From the NCBI GenBank assembly GCA_937902285.1, contig CALGTB010000225.1, positions 1 to 11,772 on the forward strand: 11,772 nt of DNA, read 5' to 3'. The DNA is from an uncultured Actinomycetes bacterium (GTDB taxonomy: Bacteria; Actinomycetota; Actinomycetes; S36-B12). How positions within the stretch are numbered: position 1 is the stretch's first letter; the number at the start of each line of letters is the position of its first letter. Under the pieces are notes generated by a model that saw nothing but the letters and a program-made list of their open reading frames with translations, did not search any database and was not told where the DNA came from. Position numbers and translations under genes: made by a program. Below, in pieces: positions 7,030-11,772 of this stretch.

Positions 7030-7350
7030 TCAGTCACGCCGCTCGGGGTCGGCCTTCCCTGCGCCGTCGCGAAGCGCCTGCACGCGCTCGCCGAGGTCGT
7101 GCGCCTCAGCATCCTCAACGGTGACGACCACCACCTTCGTCCGACTGGTCGCGCCCGAGACGATCCGCACCTGTCGTGGCCGCAGCCCCAGGGCGGTGGC
7201 GAGGGCCTGCAGCACGGCCTCGTTGGCGGCGCCGTCGACAGGCGCGGCATGGACGGCGACGACGAGCTGGCCGTCGGGGCCGTAGGAGCCCCCGACGCGG
7301 AGGCGTGAACTGCCCGGGCGCACGCGGATGACGATCCGGATCTCGGCCAC
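7030..7350 (-). CDS. DUF167 (YggU-like) family protein
   Basis: This 106-residue minus-strand gene starts at GTG (7350). It matches the small YggU/DUF167 alpha/beta fold: a first strand IRIVIRVRPGSS (4-15), then LVVAVHAAPVDGAANEAVLQ with the family's hallmark P-V-D-G-x-A-N turn (38-44), and finally a VRIVSGATSRTKVVVV strand-turn-strand (61-76). The biochemical role of the family is unknown. The last about 20 residues are a charged tail. It converges on tRNA-Asn with only 4 bp between them and is divergent from the transhydrogenase gene, whose ATG is 26 bp away. No strong ribosome binding site is visible, but CAGGAT lies 6 nt upstream of the GTG. Confidence 0.9.
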   Translation of the reverse strand: MAEIRIVIRVRPGSSRLRVGGSYGPDGQLVVAVHAAPVDGAANEAVLQALATALGLRPRQVRIVSGATSRTKVVVVTVEDAEAHDLGERVQALRDGAGKADPERRD

Positions 7351-7356
7351 TCGCGG

Positions 7357-7362
7357 ATCCTG
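7357..7362 (-). promoter_or_regulatory. -10-like element for the DUF167 gene
   Basis: Read on the minus strand this is CAGGAT, a TAnnnT-like hexamer with T to C at the first position, 6 nt before the GTG at 7350. It suggests a leaderless start but is a weak match, and the base sequence could equally supply a poor AGGA ribosome binding site. Confidence 0.3.
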
Positions 7363-7363
7363 C

Positions 7364-7369
7364 CAGAAT
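7364..7369 (+). promoter_or_regulatory. -10-like element for the transhydrogenase gene
   Basis: CAGAAT resembles TAGAAT and ends 7 nt before the ATG at 7377, with no ribosome binding site. It contains part of an alternative ATG at 7368, which argues for the 7377 start. No good -35 is visible. Confidence 0.35.
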
Positions 7370-7376
7370 GCACGGC

Positions 7377-8642
7377 ATGACCGCCGAGACGATCTTCACG
7401 TACGGAGCTCCTTCGCTGAAGTTCGGCGAAGGGTCCTCGGACGAGATCGGCGCAGATCTGGTGGCCATGGGGGTGCGTCGCGCCCTGGTCGTGACCGACC
7501 GGGGTGTCGCGGCCACCGGAGCGCCCGCACGGATCGCCGCCCGCATGCGGGAGTCGGGCATCGAGGCGGAGGTGTTCGACGGCGTGCTCGTCGAGCCGAC
7601 AGACGGCAGCATGCTGGACGCGGTCGCCGCCGCCCGTGAGAGCGGGCCGTGGGACGCCTTCGTGGCCGTCGGCGGCGGATCCAGCATCGACACCGCCAAG
7701 GCCATGAATCTGCTCACGTCCTGCCCCGGTTCTCTCATGGACTACGTCAACGCGCCGGTCGGCGGCGGACGGGCTCCTGAGGGACCGCTGAAGCCGCTCG
7801 TCGCCGTGCCCACGACGACCGGAACCGGGTCCGAGAGCACGACGGTCTGCGTCATGGACATCGTGTCGATGAAGGTCAAGACCGGGATCAGTCATGCCCG
7901 GCTGCGTCCGACGCTGGCGGTTGTGGATCCCGACCTCATGATGACCCAGCCGTCCGAGGTGACGGCGTGTGCGGGCATGGACATCCTGTGCCACGCGCTG
8001 GAGAGCTACACGGCCCGGCCCTACCACCAGTTCGAGCGCAAGGCCCCCGAGAAGCGCGTGCCCTACTGCGGGGCCAACCCGGTCGCCGACGTGTTCGCCG
8101 AGCGGGCGCTCGCCCTGCTGGGCTCGGCGTTCCGCGGTGCCGTGCGGGACGGCGACGATCGTCAGGCGCGCATGGACATGGCGCTGGCCGCCACGTTCGC
8201 GGGACTCGGCTTCGGCAATGCCGGCGTGCACATCCCGCACGCGAACGGCTATCCCATCGCCGGCAGGGTGCGCGACTTCCATGCGTCCGGCTATCCCGGT
8301 GCTGGCCCGCTCGTGCCCCATGGGATGGCGGTGGCGCTCACGGCCCCCGAGGCGTTCCGCTTCACGTTCGCGTCCGATCCGGCCCGGCATGAGCAGGCGG
8401 CCCGGCTCCTGGACCCGAGCGGCGAGGGCGGGGGTGTCGACCTGCTGCCGGCGGTGCTGGCAGAGCTCATGCGCGACATCGGCCTGCCCAACGGCATCGC
8501 CGACGTGGGCTTCGCCGAGTCGGACGTGCCGTCCCTCGTGGAAGGGGCCATGGCGCAGCAGCGGCTGCTCGCCACGGCACCGCTGCCCGTGGGCGCGGAC
8601 GACCTGGCCGGGATCTTCCGCGGCTCGATGCGCAACTGGTGA
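7377..8642 (+). CDS. Iron-containing alcohol dehydrogenase, hydroxyacid-oxoacid transhydrogenase (ADHFE1-like)
   Basis: This 421-residue protein follows the mitochondrial ADHFE1/HOT sequence closely along its whole length rather than generic family III dehydrogenases. Shared segments include VEPTDGSML (72-80), FVAVGGGSSIDTAKAMNL (95-112), DYVNAPVGGG (122-131), PLVAVPTTTGTGSE (140-153), GMDILCHALESYT (200-212), NPVADVFA (234-241), GFGNAGVHIPH (278-288) and PLVPHGMAV (311-319). Metal ligands are expected at D202, H206, H285 and H315. HOT enzymes convert 4-hydroxybutyrate plus 2-oxoglutarate into succinate semialdehyde plus 2-hydroxyglutarate, with the nicotinamide cofactor kept bound. I infer that activity from similarity; an ordinary alcohol dehydrogenase role remains possible. 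The ATG at 7377 is preferred over the in-frame ATG at 7368, which sits within the -10-like hexamer. The thioesterase gene follows after 13 bp and is probably co-transcribed. Confidence 0.9.
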   Translation: MTAETIFTYGAPSLKFGEGSSDEIGADLVAMGVRRALVVTDRGVAATGAPARIAARMRESGIEAEVFDGVLVEPTDGSMLDAVAAARESGPWDAFVAVGGGSSIDTAKAMNLLTSCPGSLMDYVNAPVGGGRAPEGPLKPLVAVPTTTGTGSESTTVCVMDIVSMKVKTGISHARLRPTLAVVDPDLMMTQPSEVTACAGMDILCHALESYTARPYHQFERKAPEKRVPYCGANPVADVFAERALALLGSAFRGAVRDGDDRQARMDMALAATFAGLGFGNAGVHIPHANGYPIAGRVRDFHASGYPGAGPLVPHGMAVALTAPEAFRFTFASDPARHEQAARLLDPSGEGGGVDLLPAVLAELMRDIGLPNGIADVGFAESDVPSLVEGAMAQQRLLATAPLPVGADDLAGIFRGSMRNW

Positions 8643-8655
8643 CAGGCTACGAGTC

Positions 8656-9132
8656 ATGACCCAGCCGGTACCCGCATCACCGTCCTCCGCCGAGCGACGC
8701 GACCCGCGAACCCTGCGTGCATCCGACTTCACGGTTCGCCGCGTCGTCCCGACGCGCTGGGCCGACGAGGACGTCTACGGGCACGTCAACAATGCCGTGC
8801 ACTATCTGCTGTTCGACACGGCGGTGAACGGCTGGCTGATCGAGAGGATCGGCGACGTCCGAGCGCTGCCGGCACTGGGAGTGGTCGCGGAGACCGGCTG
8901 CCGCTACCTCGGGGAGATCCACTTCCCCGAGGACATCACGGTGGCGCTGGCATGCGAGCGGCTGGGCGAGCGCAGCGTCACCTACCAGCTCGTCATGTTC
9001 GGCGAGAACGACGCGTCGCCAGCAGCAGTGGGGCGATTCGTCCACGTGTACGTCGATCGCGACACTCGAAGGCCGGTGGCCGTCCCCGACGTCGTCCGCC
9101 GTGCCATCGCCGAGCTCGGACCGGCCCTGTAG
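8656..9132 (+). CDS. Hot-dog fold acyl-CoA thioesterase (4HBT family)
   Basis: This 158-residue protein has the 4-hydroxybenzoyl-CoA thioesterase-like signature R34-W-A-D-E-D39-V-Y-G-H-V-N-N (34-46), followed by HYLLFDTAVNGWL on the long hot-dog helix. D39 aligns with the catalytic Asp of the Pseudomonas 4HBT enzyme. Later strands carry GCRYLGEIHFPEDI, typical of the sheet forming the acyl-CoA pocket. The family hydrolyses acyl-CoA to acid plus CoA as a dimer or tetramer; the substrate cannot be predicted. The ATG lies 13 bp after the transhydrogenase stop without a clear Shine-Dalgarno sequence, which suggests read-through transcription. The first about 24 residues are polar and not part of the fold. 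The gene converges on the secreted-protein gene with 20 bp between stops. Confidence 0.9.
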   Translation: MTQPVPASPSSAERRDPRTLRASDFTVRRVVPTRWADEDVYGHVNNAVHYLLFDTAVNGWLIERIGDVRALPALGVVAETGCRYLGEIHFPEDITVALACERLGERSVTYQLVMFGENDASPAAVGRFVHVYVDRDTRRPVAVPDVVRRAIAELGPAL

Positions 9133-9152
9133 GGAGCGATCCGGCCGACCCG

Positions 9153-10040
9153 CTAGTTGGAGTTGCAGCCCGCCAGCCACAGGCTCGCCGGCACCTGCGC
9201 GTCTGCGGGACGCGTGGCGGGGGAGCTGAGGTTCGTCGTCCCGCAGACCTTCGAGCGGTCCTTCGGAATCCAGAACTGCCCCTCGGCCTGGAGGACGAAG
9301 GTCTGGCCGATGTCGTGGCCCCGGCCGTCGCCGGTCGTCGCGAAGACGTAGGCCCAGCCGTCGGCGCACCGGAAGCTGTCGACGGAGACGAGCACTTGGC
9401 CCTTGGGCATCCCCGCGGCGACCGCGTCGCCGATGGCGGCCTGCGTGCACGTGACCATGCCTCCGACGAGCGACGGGTCGGCCGCGACCGGCGTGAGGCC
9501 GCGTGCCACCGCGAGCAGGCGCTTCAGCGGCAGCGGCTTCGCGCCCATGGTGAGCACGACGATGTCCGTGGCGCGCAGGTTGCCGTGACCGGGGAGGGTG
9601 AAGCTCAGGTCGCCGCCGAAGCGGGCGAGGTCGGCTGGACTGCATGCCTTCCACTGGGCGGCGTCGGCCGGGTCGCAGAAGACCTCGAGGTGCGCGATGG
9701 CACCCTGCACGCGGTAGGTGCCCACCCGCCTGCCGTCGCCGCCGGGGTCGGAGCAGACGGGATTGCCCTCGGTAAGGACGAGGTAGGTGCCCCGGTACGT
9801 GCCGTACGCGGCGCCCACGTTCTGCTCCTCGCCCGGCATGCACTCGGCGGCCACCTGCTGGTGGGCGAGCGTCAGCCCGGCGGTGCGGGCGGGCTGGTAG
9901 ACGGTGTAGGTCACGCCGACCTGGAGGTCCTCGTACGGGTTGCCGGAGCCCATCGCCGAGGCTGGTGCGGCAGCGCCCAATGCTGACGAGGCGGCCACGC
10001 ACGCCATTCCGGCCAGGATCGCGAGCAGTCGAGTGCGCAT
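9153..10040 (-). CDS. Secreted eight-cysteine protein of unknown function
   Basis: This 295-residue protein is not recognised as a family. Residues 1-29 are a clear Sec signal peptide (Arg2 and Arg4, a hydrophobic core, and an A-S-A site at 27-29). The mature part has eight cysteines (C67, C96, C122, C133, C198, C225, C266, C292), enough for four disulfides. It seems to have two modules. The N-terminal module, about 35-185, is rich in Gly/Tyr/Thr strands (VGVTYTVYQP, GAAYGTYRGTYLVL, VGTYRVQGAIAHLEVFC). The C-terminal module, about 195-295, contains CADGWAYVFATTGD and LQAEGQFWIPKDRSKVCG, a pattern I associate with small secreted actinobacterial domains of unknown role. No catalytic motif is visible. 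The start is supported by a strong AAGGAGA ribosome binding site. Overlapping open frames on both strands are high-GC shadows, lacking a signal peptide and ribosome binding site. Confidence 0.85.
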   Translation of the reverse strand: MRTRLLAILAGMACVAASSALGAAAPASAMGSGNPYEDLQVGVTYTVYQPARTAGLTLAHQQVAAECMPGEEQNVGAAYGTYRGTYLVLTEGNPVCSDPGGDGRRVGTYRVQGAIAHLEVFCDPADAAQWKACSPADLARFGGDLSFTLPGHGNLRATDIVVLTMGAKPLPLKRLLAVARGLTPVAADPSLVGGMVTCTQAAIGDAVAAGMPKGQVLVSVDSFRCADGWAYVFATTGDGRGHDIGQTFVLQAEGQFWIPKDRSKVCGTTNLSSPATRPADAQVPASLWLAGCNSN

Positions 10041-10043
10041 GGG

Positions 10044-10050
10044 TCTCCTT
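10044..10050 (-). promoter_or_regulatory. Strong Shine-Dalgarno site of the secreted-protein gene
   Basis: On the minus strand this reads AAGGAGA, three bases before the ATG (about 5 nt from the core GGAG). It is one of the few good ribosome binding sites in this window and fixes the start at 10040. A TAGGTT hexamer at 10076-10071 (minus strand) could be the -10 of a promoter with a normal leader. Confidence 0.75.
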
Positions 10051-10107
10051 CGGCATCAGTCCGTGCCTCGAACCTAGAACCGATACCGCCGCGAAGGGCG
10101 ATCGAGG

Positions 10108-10132
10108 AGCGGCTGCTGGTGGATCAGCCGCT
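10108..10132 (-). terminator. Hairpin after the HMG-CoA reductase gene
   Basis: A perfect 8-bp inverted repeat (AGCGGCTG at 10108-10115 and CAGCCGCT at 10125-10132) with a 9-nt loop starts 4 bases after the HMG-CoA reductase stop. There is no T-tract on the minus strand, so it is either a GC-rich terminator of the kind common in actinobacteria or an mRNA 3'-end stabiliser. It separates the reductase from the secreted-protein gene. Confidence 0.5.
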
Positions 10133-10136
10133 GCGG

Positions 10137-11318
10137 CTAGCCCCGATTGCGTCCGAACTTCTCGTGACTGGACACCCAGTCACCGGCGAGCACGGCACTG
10201 CCCAGCGAGATCTCCCCGGCTAGCACGACCGCGGCACAGATCTCGGCCAGCTTGCGGACGCGGCCCGGTCCGGAGCAGCCGAGCACGTCCAGGCACTCCC
10301 GCTGCGTGGCGAGCCCGGTGCCGCCGCCCACGGTGGCGACGATGAGTGCGGGCAGCGTGATCGACCAGTAGTAGTCGCCGGAGTCGAGCAGCTGGGTGTA
10401 GACGATGCCGGCATGAGACTCGGCCACGTTGGCCACGTCCTGTCCGGTCGCGATGAACAGGGCTGCGAGCCCGTTCGCGGCGTGTGCGCCGTTGTTTGAC
10501 GATCGTGCGAGAAAGGCCCCTGTCTGCTGCAGCTGACGGGCCCAGAAGAGCGTGGCCGGATCCACGCGCATCATGTCCCGCAGGAGGTCGGCGGGGATCG
10601 TGGCCTCCGCGACCACGCGCTTGCCACGCGTGTTCATCGCATTGATCGCGGAGTGCTTCTTATCGGTGTCGATCCCGCCGGACAGCATGTAGCGCTGCAC
10701 GGAGGCGTTGTTCGCGACGATCCACTCGCAGGCCGCGAGCGTCGCCTTGCCGACCATGTTCTGCCCGGCGGCATCGCCCGTCGTGTAGTCGAATCGCAGG
10801 TAGAGCAGCGGCCCGACGGCGTACTGCTCGATCTCGACAAGGCGGCCGACACTGGTCGTGGCCTCGGCCGCCGCCGCGATGCCGGCGCGGTTCGCCCTCA
10901 CCCAGTCGCCGAAGTCCCGGGCGACGAGGGCGTTGTCGAACACGAACACCGGCGCCCGCTGCATCCGGTCGTCGACCACGGTCGCGCGCACGCCGCCCGC
11001 GGCCGAGAGCAGGCGCATCCCGCGGTTGTAGCTGGCGACCAGGGTTCCCTCGGTCGTGGCCATGGGAATGTAGTAGTCGCCCTGGGCGTGCTCGCCGTTG
11101 ATCCTGAGGGGGCCGGCCAGCCCGATGGGGACCTGTGCGACCCCGGTGAAGTTCTCGATGTTGCCCGGCAGGGTGGCCGGGTCGAGCGAGTACGAGCCGA
11201 CATGAGCGAGCGTCGTCCCGGTCTGCTCCGTGACGAACGCGCGGCGGCGGCCGGCGCGCTCCTCGGTGTAGTCGTTCCCCGGATCCCGGGGAACCGCCGC
11301 GGCGCGGTCCTTCGTCAT
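10137..11318 (-). CDS. Class I-like 3-hydroxy-3-methylglutaryl-CoA reductase
   Basis: This 393-residue enzyme would make mevalonate from HMG-CoA with NAD(P)H. All four catalytic residues of class I reductases are present: E90 in MATTEG, K220 in DTDKKHSAIN, D294 in ATGQDVANV, and H385 in VSSHEKFGRN. Also visible are ENFTGVAQVPIGLAGPL (55-71), the cofactor segment GDAAGQNMV (181-189), NNGAHAANGLAALFIATG (275-292) and TVGGGTGLATQRECLD (329-344). Several motifs depart from the eukaryotic/Streptomyces form: DAAGQNM replaces DAMGMNM, and DTDKKHSA replaces CTDKKPAA. It therefore looks like a separate bacterial lineage, though probably active. There is no membrane anchor. The ATG at 11318 overlaps the upstream stop (ATGA), implying translational coupling; an upstream in-frame ATG at 11399 would add 27 low-quality residues overlapping the neighbour and was not used. 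No other mevalonate-pathway gene is in the window. The gene is sometimes called mvaA or hmgR. Confidence 0.95.
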   Translation of the reverse strand: MTKDRAAAVPRDPGNDYTEERAGRRRAFVTEQTGTTLAHVGSYSLDPATLPGNIENFTGVAQVPIGLAGPLRINGEHAQGDYYIPMATTEGTLVASYNRGMRLLSAAGGVRATVVDDRMQRAPVFVFDNALVARDFGDWVRANRAGIAAAAEATTSVGRLVEIEQYAVGPLLYLRFDYTTGDAAGQNMVGKATLAACEWIVANNASVQRYMLSGGIDTDKKHSAINAMNTRGKRVVAEATIPADLLRDMMRVDPATLFWARQLQQTGAFLARSSNNGAHAANGLAALFIATGQDVANVAESHAGIVYTQLLDSGDYYWSITLPALIVATVGGGTGLATQRECLDVLGCSGPGRVRKLAEICAAVVLAGEISLGSAVLAGDWVSSHEKFGRNRG

Positions 11319-11772
11319 GGCTGCGGGTCGGGGGTCGTGCCTGCCTCGGCGAGTGTCGTGGGGCCGTACCCCGTGTCGGTGCGCGTGCGCCATGGCCACT
11401 CCCAGGTCCGGAAGGGCGCCAGGGGGGCCAGCAGGGGCTCCATGCCGCGCGCGGCCGCCTCGGCTGCGACCTGGCTCAGCCCGGACGGATCGGCCTGCGA
11501 GGCGCGGTCGCGGACGCCTGCCGCGATCGCGTCCCGAGCACCGGTCGACAGCAGTTCGGCGTCCATGAGGAAGTAGTCCTGGAAGAAGACCTGCCCGAGG
11601 ACGCGGTCCGACACGATGCGCGTGAGCAGGTCGAGCATCGTCTCGCGCGTCGTGCTGAAGGCGGTCGTCTCCAGCAGCAGGAGCCGGTCGTTGAAGGCCT
11701 CCTGTCCGAAGTACTGGGCCATGACGGTGAACAGGATGTTGTTGGCGCGGGCGACGTAGAGGCAGTTGGAGA
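11315..11772 (-). CDS. Unrecognised protein coupled to HMG-CoA reductase (5' partial)
   Basis: The 151 C-terminal residues are visible, and the frame stays open to the window edge, so the start lies outside. I do not recognise the family. The visible part begins SNCLYVARANNILFTVMAQY, continues through a helical, hydrophobic-aromatic region (RLLLLETTAF, LTRIVSDRVLGQVFFQDYFLMDAELL) and then an Ala-rich helix. It ends with a WEWPWRTRTDTGYGP segment and an unstructured Pro/Thr tail. There is no signal peptide or clear membrane segment in this part, and no catalytic motif that I can name. The first Met in view (11722) lies inside continuous sequence and is unlikely to be the true start. The ATGA overlap with the HMG-CoA reductase start means the two are co-transcribed and probably coupled, so a role connected to mevalonate or isoprenoid metabolism is plausible but unproven. 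Confidence 0.75.
   Translation of the reverse strand, partial: SNCLYVARANNILFTVMAQYFGQEAFNDRLLLLETTAFSTTRETMLDLLTRIVSDRVLGQVFFQDYFLMDAELLSTGARDAIAAGVRDRASQADPSGLSQVAAEAAARGMEPLLAPLAPFRTWEWPWRTRTDTGYGPTTLAEAGTTPDPQP

Noticed and set aside
6987..8732. 581-codon minus-strand open frame covering the tRNA, DUF167 and transhydrogenase region
   Set aside because: It crosses the mature tRNA and lies antisense or out of frame to genes with clear family motifs. The product looks like low-complexity Arg/His sequence.
9133..9152. Bidirectional terminator between the convergent thioesterase and secreted-protein genes
   Set aside because: Only a 3-bp hairpin (CCC/GGG) and a loose 5-bp CGGCC/GGCCG pairing are visible, with no T-tract, so there is no support beyond chance in GC-rich DNA.
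8952..9986. 344-codon plus-strand open frame across the thioesterase and secreted-protein genes
   Set aside because: It begins inside the thioesterase in a different frame and is antisense to the signal-peptide protein; no domain is seen.
8677..10056. 459-codon minus-strand open frame overlapping the secreted-protein gene in another frame
   Set aside because: The frame starting at 10040 has a signal peptide, a strong ribosome binding site and regular cysteines; the alternative has none of these.
11319..11399. Longer N-terminus for the HMG-CoA reductase from an ATG at 11399
   Set aside because: It would overlap the upstream gene by about 80 bp and add His/Arg-rich residues unlike the family; the ATGA junction is the better start.
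10653..11576. 307-codon plus-strand open frame opposite the HMG-CoA reductase
   Set aside because: The reductase on the minus strand has all catalytic residues; the plus-strand frame is a shadow.
1..11772. Mobile element, CRISPR array, phage or defence system
   Set aside because: No transposase, integrase, regular repeat array, terminal inverted repeats, target duplication or toxin-antitoxin motif was seen. The tRNA-Asn gene is intact, and I saw no duplicated 3' end that would mark an integrated island.

Overview
This is a high-GC, gene-dense bacterial stretch from an actinobacterium (Actinomycetota). The signs are strongly G/C-ending codons, many GTG starts, stop/start overlaps (GTGA, TGATG, ATGA), several start codons with a -10-like hexamer 6-7 nt upstream and no Shine-Dalgarno sequence (leaderless style), and the dgt / dnaG / small conserved gene / tRNA-Asn order, which resembles the one I recall in mycobacteria. 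The order or genus cannot be fixed from the window.

Region 1 (1-1662, + strand) is a flavin-based electron-transfer cassette. It holds the C-terminal NAD(P)-binding half of an FNR-type oxidoreductase (probably fused to a ferric-reductase-like membrane domain outside the window), a small exported FMN-binding protein with a covalent flavinylation motif, and ApbE, the transferase that attaches FMN to that motif. The genes are 1 nt apart or overlap.

Region 2 (1659-7025, + strand) is the primase neighbourhood: an HD-domain dNTP triphosphohydrolase (dgt) that overlaps the end of apbE, an exported S33-type alpha/beta hydrolase, DNA primase (dnaG), a coupled PH-like conserved protein, and tRNA-Asn(GTT).

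Region 3 (7030-9132) has a minus-strand DUF167 gene that converges on the tRNA. It is divergent, across only 26 bp, from an iron-containing alcohol dehydrogenase most like hydroxyacid-oxoacid transhydrogenase (ADHFE1 type). That gene is followed by a hot-dog acyl-CoA thioesterase.

Region 4 (9153-11772, - strand) has a secreted eight-cysteine protein of unknown function. Next, behind a hairpin, is a class I-like HMG-CoA reductase with all four catalytic residues but altered motifs. It is coupled by an ATGA overlap to an unrecognised upstream gene that runs off the window.

No gene-free stretch exceeds 100 bp. I see no insertion sequence, CRISPR array, prophage gene or attachment site. Most of the window is ordinary actinobacterial housekeeping DNA. 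The parts most worth following up are the HMG-CoA reductase/unknown gene pair, the repeated leaderless-start pattern, and the ApbE/FMN-binding pair with no visible export signal on ApbE.
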